From Branchinecta lynchi (taxonomy: Eukaryota > Arthropoda > Branchiopoda > Anostraca > Branchinectidae), in assembly GCA_023053575.1 (NCBI GenBank), contig JAKZAP010000015.1:18227689-18291688 (forward strand): a stretch of DNA of 64,000 bases. The letters run 5' to 3'. The position numbers and the translations under genes were made by a program. The notes under the pieces were generated by a model. It did no database searches. It was given only the letters and a program-made list of their open reading frames with translations, and was not told where the DNA came from. Numbering within the stretch: position 1 is the stretch's first letter; each line of letters starts with the position of its first letter. Shown piece after piece: positions 34,107-44,620 of this stretch.

Positions 34107-34380
34107 GTGGCTTTGAGTGGTGGACAAGTACTTCAAGATGGTGACGGAGGGGAATCAGGGCTATCAGACTATCTCCCTAAATAAAGCAATCTAGGCTCCT
34201 CTGCTAAGTCAGTCTCGCTCCCTGTAATGACAAATCTTCGTCTATTATAGTACCGATACCACGATTGTCCTGCAGTCTGTTCTTCCACTGGAGTTAAAAA
34301 AAAAAGACACACATATCAGTCCTAAGTGAGTAGTTAGTTCCTGATGAAACATTATATAAGCAATCACTTACCAAGTCTCA
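34107..34380. other. unassigned sequence before the LINE fragment
   Basis: No feature seen apart from a 10-base A-run near 34297. Confidence 0.4.
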
Positions 34381-34682
34381 ATGTTCACGAGCATTAATCA
34401 TCGAAATAAAGTAAATTCTGTTCGCAGAACGGCAATGAAACAGTATTATTCTGATAAATTCGAACAACAGAAAGGGGATATGAAAGGTACGTGGCAAACG
34501 ATAAAGAACGTGCTCGGTACTGGCAAATCTTCTAACTTCCCAGAAAAGGTGGAAGTTGATAATCTGACTATCAGCAATGACAAGGATATTACCAATGAAT
34601 TTTGCAAGTACTTCTCTAAAATCGGTAGTGATATATCTAGTGAAGCAAGAAAAACCAGTGAACAGTTCATGGTTATGGAGTA
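34381..34682 (+). pseudogene. non-LTR retrotransposon ORF2, region before RT (5' piece)
   Basis: The frame reads NHRNKVNSVRRTAMKQYYSDKF, then KGTWQTIKNVLGTG and ITNEFCKYFSKIGSDIS. This is the standard linker between endonuclease and reverse transcriptase in CR1/Jockey/L2-type LINEs. It ends at about 34682, where sequence changes abruptly to element 2 pol. The matching downstream part resumes at about 41955. The upstream frame has a stop at 34357, so the endonuclease is missing here. The ATG at 34381 is not a real start. Confidence 0.8.
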
Positions 34683-37600
34683 GACGACCATCATTTCGGG
34701 GAGACGGACCTAATCGAAATGGAAATCGACACCGGAGATTCACCACCAATAGCGCAAGCACCATACCGCGCACCGTGGGGACTCCGCCCCTGGCTAAGAG
34801 ACCAAATAGACAAACTGGTGGACCAAGGAGTGTTGTACCCCTGTGACAGCCCATGGGCAAGTCCTGTGGTGATAGTCAAGAAGAAAACACAACCTGGACA
34901 GCCCGCGGATTATCGACTCTGCTGTGATTTCCGGAAGCTGAATTCTGTAACCCGGAAAAGCCAATTCAGGGTACCAAACCTGAATGAATGTTTGGACTGC
35001 ATCTCACCGGAAAGTAAATACTTCACCTCCGTGGATCAAACCGGAGCATACCACGCAGTACCAATCAAGAAAGAAGATCAACCAAAGACAGCAATCATAA
35101 CTGCCGATGGTGCAACCTACGCATACAGACGAATGCCTTTTGGCCTCGCTAATAGCCCAGCAGTTTACCAACGACTGGTTTACACACTTTTTAAGGACCA
35201 TCAGTTCAAGTCCCTCATCTGCTACCTAGACGACCTGTTAACCTGGGCGAAAACGGAAAACGAAGCCCTTGACAACTTACGCATGATACTGACCAGATTC
35301 AGAACAGCCGGACTCAAACTCAAACCCCGGAAATGTCGCATACTCAACCCATCAACTGTATTCCTGGGCCACTTAATAGAAAAAGGACACATCCGACCCG
35401 ACCCAGAGAAGATTAAAGCAGTACAGGATATGCAACCACCCAAGAACCTAAAACGACTCCGAGGCATCATAGGATTATGCTCCTGGTTCCGCAAATACAT
35501 TCGAAATTTCGCCGACCATTGCCGACCCCTAGTGGTATTAACGAAGAAAAGTAACGCACCCTTTGTCTTCACCAAAGAAGCAGAAAAAGCAATGGAATAC
35601 CTGAAGAAAGCACTCATTTCGGAACCGATCCTGATCCTACCCGACCTGAATGAACCGATGGTACTATCAGTCGACGCCAGCGCCACTGGCATTGGTGGAG
35701 TGCTCAGTCAAACTAGAGAAGGCAGACTCCACCCTATACACTACGGAAGCCGTGCCCTGACAAAAAGTGAAATGGTTTACTCTACAGTGGAGCGAGAGCT
35801 ATTAGCCGTTGTTCACTTCACACATTACTTCAGGGCTTACCTCCAAGGGAGAAAGTTCCTGTTACGAACGGACCAAAAATCCCTACAGTACCTGAAAACG
35901 ATGCAAGAACCACAGAGCAACCCAAACGGCAGACTGAGTCGATGGATCTTTAAATTACTCGCCTTCGACTTCGACATAGAACACATAAGCGGAGAATCAA
36001 ACCGAGTACCAGACTGGCTAAGCAGAAAATACGAAGTAAACACGACCAAAACAGCTAGCACGCCAGATCCGACACTACCAGTCCTCTCCCCAGAAAATAT
36101 AGCAAGACACCAGGCAAAGGACGGACTCTATATGGCTCTAAAGGAATATTTTATGAATGACGAACCCCTCGGCTCCGAATATAAGAAGTACATGAAGCAG
36201 ATCGACAACTTCATGTTTGAGAGCAATGCAAACATAGTCTGCCGATTAACCTGCCCTACCCAAAGCTACCGACAAAAAGACGTGAAAATCGTACCGGTTA
36301 TCCCTGAAAGCCTAGAAGGGGAGTGCCTTAGATACTGTCATGCCGCCTTAAGTGCGCACCTGGGCACGTTAAAGACATTAGCAATGGTACGTAACCACTT
36401 CTATATACCGGGAGTGGTAGAAAAGGTGAAAGATTTCGTAGCAGCATGTGAGGAGTGCTCAAGACGAAAAGCACCCCCCCATCCATGGACAGCACCACTG
36501 GGAAACTTCCCCATAGCCAGATACCCGATGGACATCCTGTCCATTGATATAGTTGGACCGTTGCCGACGTCAACCAAAGGGCACACCTATATTCTATCCG
36601 CGATCGACCACCTCACGTCCTTCTGCTGGGCAATCGCATTGAAGAATATAACATCTGAAACAGTATGCCGAGCCCTGACGAACCTGTTCCTAGCTTACGG
36701 CAAACCAACTACTGTGAAACGTGACAGGGGATCGCAACTAATCTCCAGAATGTCCATGGAAGTAGCGAAACTTCTCGGAATATCACGGTGGAAAACATCG
36801 AGCTATCATCCACAAGGAAACGGAAAAATCGAGATTATACACAAGCAGTTCAACAACATCCTCAGCATTACGACAAAGGAAGACAGACTAACATGGGATG
36901 AACAATTACCGTACTTGTGTCACAGTCTCAATACGGCCCATTCACCTATAACAGTAGACAACAGTTTCTTTCTAATGTACGGACGGGACGACAGACTACC
37001 GATAACCGAGATCATCGACGACGATGGCCACGACACTCCCAGCGCATACAAAGCAGAACTCATTACACGGATGAGCAAAGCTTACGACGAGGTCAGCAAA
37101 AACCTGGAACATGCAAAACAAAACCAGAAGGAAAAATACGACCTCAAAGCCAAACGCCACAAAATCTACGAAGTAGGAGACCTCGTATGGTTACGACAAG
37201 AAGTAAAAGGGACAGGAAAGAAACTAGAAGATAAATACTCAGGAAAGTGGAGAATTACCGAAAGGCTACCTAATGACGTCACCTACAAAATTCGTCATAT
37301 TGACGGCACGAAACGAGATACAGTCGTACATATGAACCGCCTAAAACCAAACGTATTTAAAACCCCATGGCAGGCTGCACCCTTATCCGACTCGGAATCC
37401 GACAACGATGAACAAACAACAGAGGCGCTCTTCCCCGACCCGAAGCGAAACCCTCTAGCACGCCTCCGCCCCTTCAACTGGCACTATCAAAACTACGATT
37501 CCGACGAGGAGCAGGAACTTAGAGATTACCTGCATTCCACAAACGAAGGACCGACGATTCCTTCAAGAACGAGTACTGGAGTACAAACTACGTCAACTCT

Positions 37601-38456
37601 AAGCCCCCTCGCAGAAAGTTACCACCCACGCATCATAAAAGCCGAAACCAAGGGATACGAACAAAAAGAGTACGTCAGCAGCAGCCCGAAAAAGGAAACG
37701 GCTGTAGCCTCGGGAAGTAACATCCCAGAATGGAACCTACCCCGAAGCCCCGCAACTAGAGACACAGATCGCAAAACAGAAAGCGAAGATAGTGATACCG
37801 AAGTAGAAGAGCCAACAGAAGTTGAAGATGACGGAAGAAAGTACTTACGCAGCGTAATAGAACGTCCAGACGTACCAGCCGAAGTACTAAGAAATATATC
37901 CGTGTCCGATGAATACCTCCCAAGAGAAAAAGGTTGGAGAAGATACGCGGATTATATACCTAATCCGATGTATGACCTCACCGGAGGACCCTTTCTAAGT
38001 CAATGGGCTAGAAGAAGCCCAAGGCGAAAAGCCTCAAGCAGCTCTTCTGAAGGACCATCCCCAAAAGCACAACTTAAGCTTAGTTCACCTGTCGGAACCA
38101 GCACGCCAGCAGTAGAGAGCGCGTCGCCGCAAGACGCCCAAGTAACCAGACAAGAGGAACACGGCAGCACTAGTTTTGATCCTTGGGGAGAATTACCGCA
38201 ACCAGATGAAATTGCGGATGATACACCAAGGACATCCAAACCTACGTCAAGTAGTGCCGCAACAGCCATGAACCAAGCAAAACGGAAAAGCCTGAAAAGT
38301 GACCTGAAACGCACTCTCCGTTTTGACCTCTTTACACGAAATCCAACTCATGGAGCACACACTCAACCAGAAACTGGCGATGGGCAACCTGAAAAATATG
38401 TAACAAAGTCAGGTCGCGAGTCTAAGCCTACACAGTTTTACCCGAAAGGAAAATAG
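34683..38456 (+). CDS. pol: Ty3/Gypsy pol: reverse transcriptase, RNase H, integrase, tail
   Basis: The frame is open from the junction at about 34683; ATG at 34719 begins the 1,245-residue part used for numbering. RT follows EIDTGDSPPI, with the catalytic YLDD at about 168. RNase H has LSVDASATG, ERELLAVV and LRTDQKS. Integrase has an HHCC finger at about 535-580 and catalytic D in LSIDIVGPL (604), D in KRDRGSQL (665) and E in NGKIEI (702). The usual SDRG is KRDRG here, and the GPY/F-like block reads SGKWRI, lacking the proline seen in element 1. From about 880 the protein is acidic, Ser/Pro-rich and probably disordered, with blocks shared with element 1. Protease and gag are absent. There are no internal stops, so the insertion or loss may be fairly recent. 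Confidence 0.93.
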   Translation, partial: DDHHFGETDLIEMEIDTGDSPPIAQAPYRAPWGLRPWLRDQIDKLVDQGVLYPCDSPWASPVVIVKKKTQPGQPADYRLCCDFRKLNSVTRKSQFRVPNLNECLDCISPESKYFTSVDQTGAYHAVPIKKEDQPKTAIITADGATYAYRRMPFGLANSPAVYQRLVYTLFKDHQFKSLICYLDDLLTWAKTENEALDNLRMILTRFRTAGLKLKPRKCRILNPSTVFLGHLIEKGHIRPDPEKIKAVQDMQPPKNLKRLRGIIGLCSWFRKYIRNFADHCRPLVVLTKKSNAPFVFTKEAEKAMEYLKKALISEPILILPDLNEPMVLSVDASATGIGGVLSQTREGRLHPIHYGSRALTKSEMVYSTVERELLAVVHFTHYFRAYLQGRKFLLRTDQKSLQYLKTMQEPQSNPNGRLSRWIFKLLAFDFDIEHISGESNRVPDWLSRKYEVNTTKTASTPDPTLPVLSPENIARHQAKDGLYMALKEYFMNDEPLGSEYKKYMKQIDNFMFESNANIVCRLTCPTQSYRQKDVKIVPVIPESLEGECLRYCHAALSAHLGTLKTLAMVRNHFYIPGVVEKVKDFVAACEECSRRKAPPHPWTAPLGNFPIARYPMDILSIDIVGPLPTSTKGHTYILSAIDHLTSFCWAIALKNITSETVCRALTNLFLAYGKPTTVKRDRGSQLISRMSMEVAKLLGISRWKTSSYHPQGNGKIEIIHKQFNNILSITTKEDRLTWDEQLPYLCHSLNTAHSPITVDNSFFLMYGRDDRLPITEIIDDDGHDTPSAYKAELITRMSKAYDEVSKNLEHAKQNQKEKYDLKAKRHKIYEVGDLVWLRQEVKGTGKKLEDKYSGKWRITERLPNDVTYKIRHIDGTKRDTVVHMNRLKPNVFKTPWQAAPLSDSESDNDEQTTEALFPDPKRNPLARLRPFNWHYQNYDSDEEQELRDYLHSTNEGPTIPSRTSTGVQTTSTLSPLAESYHPRIIKAETKGYEQKEYVSSSPKKETAVASGSNIPEWNLPRSPATRDTDRKTESEDSDTEVEEPTEVEDDGRKYLRSVIERPDVPAEVLRNISVSDEYLPREKGWRRYADYIPNPMYDLTGGPFLSQWARRSPRRKASSSSSEGPSPKAQLKLSSPVGTSTPAVESASPQDAQVTRQEEHGSTSFDPWGELPQPDEIADDTPRTSKPTSSSAATAMNQAKRKSLKSDLKRTLRFDLFTRNPTHGAHTQPETGDGQPEKYVTKSGRESKPTQFYPKGK

Positions 38457-38693
38457 AGACAAAAATTGGAAACAAAGCAATTCCTTACACCAGAGTACGG
38501 CAGGGAACCGGTGCCCTGTCGCATTCCGAAGAGCAAAATATCGTGCAAGGAAAGAAAGAAGACCAAAAGAAACGAACTCACTCGGGTAAATCAAACTGAA
38601 CACTCAGAAAGACACGCCATAGGAAACACCCCCCGAAACAGCACCAATTAAAATGAATTGTCAAGACCGAGCAAGGACACAGAAAACCGGGCG
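38457..38693. other. spacer between element 2 pol and the env relic
   Basis: No coding sequence recognised. No counterpart of the antisense leucine-zipper frame of element 1 is found here. Confidence 0.45.
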
Positions 38694-38944
38694 TACAGTA
38701 TAACAGTCGAAACCGATGATGTGACAGCAGAATGTTACAACTCGACGGACACAGTCCTAGAAGGACCCCGTACCTAGGAAAGCAAAAAAAAAAAAAAAAA
38801 AAAAAGTTAGTTGGCTTAGGAACGATAAAAATTCCTCAAGGTTGTTATGAAGCGGGAATGGACGCAAGTGATGATATATCTTTGGGCGAGATACGGAATG
38901 CTATTGACAAACAAATTCCCATCCTAACACGCGAATCAGAATAG
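38694..38944 (+). pseudogene. env: env relic of element 2
   Basis: Short pieces resemble the C-terminal part of element 1 env in the same order. They are an AECYNSTD-like block near 38730, an IKIPQGCY block at about 38830, and IRNAIDKQIPILTRESE ending at a stop near 38942. Most of the gene, including the signal peptide, cleavage site and membrane anchor, is missing. A 21-base A-run (about 38786-38806) interrupts it. Confidence 0.7.
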
Positions 38945-39060
38945 GGATACAAGTTTTACGATTAATGAAAGCCAGGTGAGCAACAGCGTCATGAACTGTC
39001 GCTTACCTGATCACATTTGATCGTACAAACCTAGATTGGTTATTATCCCTTCTGTTTTAA

Positions 39061-39310
39061 GGTAAGGAAATGTATCGTACGGTGACGTCATGCACCAGCA
39101 AACCTTGAGTGAGCTCGGTCACTGCTAGTCTCCTTGATGAGGACTGTACGATACTCAAGAAATGAAATTTGGTTGATTAGTCGAATATAACTATCTCCAA
39201 TCGGTTGATCCAAAAATTCGTAAATTTTCCCCAGAAATCCAAGTAAAAAAACTAGTAAGTTGTGCTTTAAGAGAATGTAATCCTGACTACAAAACAAGTG
39301 TTCAGATATT
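39061..39310 (+). repeat. ~250-bp segment shared with element 3
   Basis: Homologous, in opposite orientation, to about 56950-57180. Landmarks in order are GGTAAGGAAATG, TCATGC, the 17-bp motif GAGTGAGCTCGGTCACT (39107-39123), ATTCGTAAATTTTCCCC, AAATCC and GTGCTTTAAGAGAA. A TGACGTCA element sits at 39083, about 25 bp before the motif. Confidence 0.7.
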
Positions 39311-39499
39311 GCCATTTACCTGTAAAGAACGACCTGACATACCCCCACACGATCAGACAAAGTAAAAATAGAATTAACTTACCTTGATCATGGTCAAACT
39401 TCAATAATTTTTTTGTATTATTATTATTTTTATTTTTTTATCGAATCTGTTGAAACCTCTGAAATATCCTAAAAGTAATGACATGCGCTGATAAACCTG

Positions 39500-39516
39500 G
39501 AGTGAGCTCGGTCACT
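39500..39516 (+). repeat. second copy of GAGTGAGCTCGGTCACT
   Basis: Exact 17-bp match to 39107-39123, with ATGCGCTGATAAACC just upstream, but weaker homology around it. Confidence 0.7.
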
Positions 39517-41393
39517 ATCGGCCTCCCTGTAAATTACTATCGGAATTAAAATTCCTCTATTTCGTTTTCTTTTTTACGCAGAGATACCATTTATATAAAC
39601 ATTAGTAAGCAGGTTGGAATTGATTAAAATCCAACGATCCGAAACCCAATTTGTACAAGTAAGCAGAGTTTGAAAAGTATCAACAAGTTCCTGAAATGAA
39701 AAAATAACTCCAGTCTATAAACCCACCTAAAGGATAATGTACAAGTCAGCAGGTACGCGTTTGTTCAGAAGTTTAGGAATCACAACAAAGAGGGGCGCAA
39801 TGTGCCCAATACGAAAGGTACAGCAAACAATCCTGAAACCTAGGTAAGTCCAAACCTTACTAGTAAATTAACCAGAAAAACAGACCGCATGCGAAACACT
39901 GAGTGCTGTGACCACTAACAAAATGCATGACATTTATCATGCATGTACGAGGTCGAGAAATCCCTCTTACTATAATGAACTAACATATCACGGCAATTTA
40001 GCAAAAGCTAAGTTAGCAAGCTCTTTAATAGCTTCATCATAGAACTGCAAACTAGCGTTCGTTAATGCACGAGACATTGCAACCACGCTTGATTCTCTCT
40101 TTGCTTTCTATTGTTTAGCTATGCTCGCTTACAGTAATGTTGCTTGGTAATAACGGGAGAACCCCGACGACACAATAGAATTGGGAAGTCGATTAATCAC
40201 CAGTGGCTCAACATAACCACTGGCCGAGCGACGTTTGTCTGCAAAGATGTTCGACCCAAACGTAAACTCAAAAATTATTGCCGGGAAGCCAATTTGGCAC
40301 GTTGGACCATTTAAAGGTCACAGTAATGATATCTTAGAAATCCAGCGAGTCTCAGATTCTCACCTTACCAGCTCTTCGAAAGATTTATGAGATGTACATA
40401 GTTAAGTTTATTGAGTGTCCTATTACGCAAACATGAATTAAGGACGATTCGTAGTACTCGTAACCATGAAATAAAAAGAAAGTCTACCAATGAAAGAAAT
40501 CTGATACTACACAATTACTTTTATAGGTTGAGATTACCTGCCGAGAGATGACCTGCAACCCCCCAGATCGACACTCTTCACCATCGACTCTCCACCCCCA
40601 CTAACACACGACGCCACGGAACCAAAGTTACCCTATTGTGGAAGAGAGGACCAACAACTGCAACGACCCCTCACTGAGAAGTAAGGGTACAATACCCTTA
40701 ACACCCACCTACAGATCCCTCAGGAGAGAAAGGTCAGAACCATCAACGGCAGTGTCCTCTATGCCGCCCATTGGCGCATGATACCGTGAATAGTGTGGGG
40801 GGAGGGAACGATGGGAAAGTGCGGACGACGGGAGATGCAGGGAATCAGTTAAAATCGCGAAATAGCCCCACAGGACAGCATCAGATTCCTTTTGGTTGTT
40901 TAACTACGTCTAATTTTGATTTGTGCGATGGTACATAGCAAAGCCAAAAGTAAATGGCTAGATTCACCCCACACCCCAGGATCGGACTTCTCATCCGACG
41001 GTGAAAGGGGAGTAGGTGAAGACCGATTGTGTCTGACAGTGAGACTTATCCAAAAAAAATATGTAAATATATTTCAGTGTATAAACTAAGTGGCACCCAT
41101 GTAATAATAGCGAGAGGGCACCCTGAGAGCCCCGCTAGCACCAGTGACTCGTGCCTAGTGCATGAACGGCAAACTCCGAGCACTCCCTGAGAGGACTTGG
41201 ACACAAGTTTTACCAGTGTTGTATATACCATATTTTTTTTTCTATTATCATTTTTATATGTCTTTATTATTAAGGGGCACCCTTCCAGGGGATCCCGACT
41301 TATACACCGAATGTATCTGGACCCGTTGTGGTAATGTTTAACTCGTGTTCGTTGTAATCTACAGTACCAGTCTTGTATTAACCGTAGGTGTTG

Positions 41394-41412
41394 TTTAGCC
41401 CGGAGGGCTAAA
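41394..41412 (+). other. hairpin TTTAGCCC-GGA-GGGCTAAA
   Basis: A perfect 8-bp stem with a three-base loop, at the position equivalent to the hairpin at 21832-21849. One stem pair differs by a compensatory change. Confidence 0.65.
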
Positions 41413-41590
41413 GCTGGTAAGGTTGGGCGACTGTAATGAGAGGAACCCCTGCGCCCCCTCACCCGGAAATGATGGTCAAACCCGCGAAAGTCCCCTAAAT
41501 CATCGTTTGATTCAAGGGACTCGCGCAAAGTTCTTATTTGTCGCAGAAGCCTCCATTCCCTATACTTCGTTTTCCCTGGCCAAGTACCTC

Positions 41591-41665
41591 GAGCACTTCA
41601 TGATATGTGAGATGTGAGCACTTCATGATATGTGAGCTGTGAGCACTTCATGATATGTGAGCTCT
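41591..41665 (+). repeat. three 25-bp tandem repeats upstream of the LTR TATA box
   Basis: GAGCACTTCATGATATGTGA begins at 41591, 41616 and 41641, a strict 25-bp period. The array ends about 30 bp before the TATA box, where an LTR enhancer would sit. Confidence 0.8.
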
Positions 41666-41696
41666 CAGAAAACAGAAACACTTCCAGAAAAGCAGG

Positions 41697-41732
41697 TATA
41701 AAAGGGACCAATATATATTAGTAAGGGTCAGT
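41697..41732 (+). promoter_or_regulatory. core promoter of LTR-like block 2
   Basis: TATAAAAG at 41697-41704 and TCAGT at 41728-41732 are separated as in a TATA/Inr promoter, with the A of TCAGT about 33 bp after the first T. TCAGT is the arthropod-type initiator. Confidence 0.55.
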
Positions 41733-41817
41733 CGATCTTAAGCCAGTCTTAAGGTAACAATGTTATAGTGAAACTACAAGTGCACACTCTCCATGTATTA
41801 AGTAAGTCGTAACGTTT

Positions 41818-41823
41818 ATTAAA
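41818..41823 (+). terminator. ATTAAA polyadenylation signal in LTR-like block 2
   Basis: Common variant hexamer about 90 bp downstream of the putative initiator, in the place of AATAAA in block 1. Confidence 0.4.
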
Positions 41824-41955
41824 CCTATACTCGCACTCTAGTTTGTTTGACTCTATAACGCCCTAGGAGATAGACCCCACGAGCCTCCCCCACGCTACCG
41901 ATTATACCGTACAGGACCAGAGGTCCAAAGGTACATCTCCTTTACCGTATTACAT

Positions 41956-43536
41956 CAGGAATTCCCTGACAACCGTGGTGAATCTTTGTCATTTAATTTT
42001 GTACAGTGTAATATGGATGACATTAGTAAAGCTGTCAAGTCGATAAAGTCGAACTCTGCTGGAATGGATGGGCTCAACCTTAAAGCGTTTAAAGTAATTA
42101 GTGCTTACCTCCTGCCAGTTCTAGTATATCTAGTGAACCTATCGATTACGAAAGGTGACTTTCCGCATGCATTAAAGCAAGCTAAAGTGATTGTGCTGCA
42201 CAAAGGAGGTGACAAAAATTAGTTATCAAACTATAGACCGATCTCAATTTTACCTTTATTTTCTAAAATTTTTGAAAAAGTAATTTATGCTCAAGTTTAC
42301 TCTTATTTAGATTCTTTTGGTTTTATTAGTGATAATCAGTTTGGTTTTAGAAAGCGCCACTCAACGTTGCTTGCGATTCATCACCTTCTAGATAATTTAA
42401 ATGATGGATTTGAAAGAAAGTCTATCCCTCTAACAGTATTTATTGATTTAAAGAAAGCTTTCGATACGGTAGATTTCAGCATACTTTTAAAGCGGTTAAA
42501 AAGTCTAGGTATTAAAGATAATGCTTTAAATTGGTTTCAATCTTACCTTCACGGACGGTCTATAAGTGTTATTCACAAAGATATTGTCAGTGCCGTGATG
42601 CCCGTCACTTGTGGTGTGCCGCAGGGTTCCGTTTTAGGACCCCTTCTATTTCTAATTTATGTGGATACCTTACGGTATTATATAAGTGATGGTGTAATAA
42701 CTTCTTTTGCTGACGATACAGCTATTACTGTTTTTGCCAAGTCAGTTCATGAAGCTGTGGAAAAAGCAAATCGTGCACTTGAGTGTCTCCGTGTCTTCGT
42801 GAGTGTGAGTTGCCTTGCTGTCAACGCAAAGAAGACCAGCTTCCTAATTTTTAGCAGAACTGGGTCTCTATCTGTAATGGATTCTGCAGTTGTATATGGA
42901 TCTGAAGTTATCCAACAAGTTTACAACCTCCGTTACCTGGGATTCCATATCGACTGCAATCTTAGCTGGAAGAAACACAGTGAAATAATATCAGCGAAAG
43001 CTTCTAGAGGTCTAGGGATTATCCGAAAACTGAAACATACATTTCCAGTGTCAACCCTGAAGCTTATATATAGCTCAATTCTTGAACCATATATTGGGTA
43101 CGGGTGCTCGGTATGGGCCAGTAACTTCATAAGTAATTACAAAAGGATACAAATAGTGCAAAACAAAGCAATGAGAGTGCTCGGTGAACTGCACCAGTGT
43201 GAAAATACTGTTGCATGTTATAAAAAGCTTGGTGTTCTGAATGTTGGACAACAGCGTGACTACCAGCTTTCCGTTTTTGTATTTCAGTGTTTAAATAAGT
43301 TGTCCCCTGAGTACTTCTGGAATACATTTTCCCAGAATTCTTTTTACCATGAATATGCTACCAGAAATGTTGACCATCTGGTTCACGAAATCCGACACTC
43401 AACGAGGTCAGGTTTCGCTATTAGAAACATCGCTGTTTCAGCGTGGAATGGTCTCCCGGATAGTATTAGAGCGGCCGGTAACTTAATTTTGTTTAAAAGA
43501 AAGCTGAAGAAATTTTTAATTGAAAAAGGTAATTGA
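41956..43536 (+). pseudogene. non-LTR retrotransposon reverse transcriptase (3' piece), one stop
   Basis: Continues the LINE interrupted at 34682. It reads through RT block 1 (KSNSAGMDGLN), then TAG at 42220-42222 in the same frame, then LSNYRPISILPLFSKIFEKVI and QFGFRKRHST. Next come FIDLKKAFDTVDF, GVPQGSVLGPLLFLIY and the catalytic FADDTAI, followed by the thumb and a C-terminal domain ending FKRKLKKFLIEKGN. The architecture is that of a CR1/Jockey/L2-like element. The single nonsense codon sits where most relatives have an ordinary residue. Otherwise the frame is open for 438 codons. RT copies the RNA at a nicked target. With the upstream break by element 2 this copy cannot be autonomous. 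Confidence 0.9.
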
Positions 43537-43905
43537 AAAAGGTGGTTGAATTTTGGGGGTTGTTGGAAGGGGGTGTAGGGAGGCGGAGAGTGAAGAGGTG
43601 GGGTGGGGGGAGGTGAGATGGGGGGTGGTGGGTAGGGTGTGACGAGGAAATCATTTTTCTTTCCTATATTCTTTTTTTCTCTCTCTCTTTCTTTACCTCT
43701 TTTTTCTTTTCTTTCTTTGAAAATACATTAGGTTAGTTTTTATGTCATTGTTTATTGAATAATTTCAAGTTAAAAGGTGGTTAGAAGATACAGCCACCCG
43801 CAGGACTTTTGTCTTTTATGTGGTTGTTGAGTTTTTTTTGTACAATGGTGAAAGTTTTTGGTGAAGTAAAAAATATCTGAATCTGAATCTGAAAATCTGA
43901 ATCCT
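43537..43905 (+). other. LINE 3' UTR with G-rich block and TCTGAA tail
   Basis: A G-rich stretch at 43550-43645 has many runs of three to seven G. It is followed by a CT-rich stretch (43665-43715) and ends in TCTGAATCTGAATCTGAAAA (43875-43902). A short tandem-repeat tail is typical of CR1/L2/I-like LINE 3' ends. Confidence 0.75.
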
Positions 43906-44612
43906 CCAATTCCACATTTCTTGGTATTTTCTCAGTAACCGTATCGACGATCAGCAGAGATAATGCCGATAAAATGATTTCTTAATATTCAGGACAAGCC
44001 ATTTCTTCTTTTCTTTCGAATTTCGGTGGTTGAAAGGCTATGTAGCCAGCAATTTTGGTTCTTATTACCAATTAAATATCGAGATAGCTCCAGGGTATCC
44101 AGAATATATATTCTTTAGCTTCATAATTATATAAAATTGCTTGATTTTGGCATTTCTTATAATCTTACCGATCGCAAAATTCTATATTTTTGTGAATGAA
44201 ATCAGTTTTATTTCACAAATCAAATAATCCGAAGGACCATGGCAACAGTGTCAGGCGGCAGCAATCAAAAACAAATTTCTGAATCCATCTGTTGAATTGG
44301 TTGAATTGAATTGGTTATCTGTGCTTATTTAGTATCTAAATGTTCCTTTTGCTAATTTTTTCAAACAAGATGTCGCAGCAAAAATGATGTCTTTTTCCTC
44401 AAGCCGACAGGAGAAGTATAGTAGAGGTATGCTTATTTGAACACTTCTTCAACGGTTTCACTACCTTGAATTTCTTCCTTGCATTTAAAACAGTCAAATG
44501 GAAAGGAAAATAACAAACTTAATATCAACTTGTTTAAAAGACAGGCAAATTTGAAAGGAAAAATAACGATCTTCATAAAACTTACAATTATTAGGCCATA
44601 ACGACATAGCCA
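43906..44612. other. unassigned sequence
   Basis: AT-rich; I see no gene or repeat unit. Confidence 0.4.
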
Positions 44613-44620
44613 ACTAACCC

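Larger units (their letters stand above)
38945..41015. other. non-coding region of element 2 after env
   Basis: No gene is seen. It includes two copies of a conserved motif (39107 and 39500) and an inverted repeat, CCAGTGG with CCACTGG around ten bases, near 40202-40225. C-rich, open-looking sequence at 40560-40990 has no domain. A purine tract GAAAGGGGAG (about 41002) could be the polypurine tract before the LTR. Confidence 0.5.
34683..41955 (+). mobile_element. element 2: Ty3/Gypsy element inserted in a LINE, 5' truncated
   Basis: The insert separates two consecutive parts of one LINE. It starts abruptly inside pol, just before HHFGETDLIE, with no 5' LTR, gag or protease. It contains an intact RT-RNase H-integrase frame, a degenerate env scrap (38694-38944), a non-coding region with two copies of a conserved motif, and an LTR-like block ending about where the LINE resumes. 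The 5' deletion ends at, or very near, the LINE breakpoint. Confidence 0.75.
41016..41955 (+). repeat. LTR-like block 2 (putative 3' LTR of element 2)
   Basis: Follows a purine tract and ends near ATTACATCA, where LINE coding resumes. It has blocks in the same order as LTR-like block 1: GAGCACTCC with GAGGACTTG (41188), a hairpin (41394), three 25-bp repeats (41591-41665), TATAAAAG (41697), TCAGT (41728), CCAGTCTTA and ATTAAA (41818). Exact ends and a target duplication could not be established. Confidence 0.55.

Noticed and set aside
41046..41528. 160-codon minus-strand frame in LTR-like block 2
   Set aside because: It covers U3-like sequence including the hairpin and has no domain.
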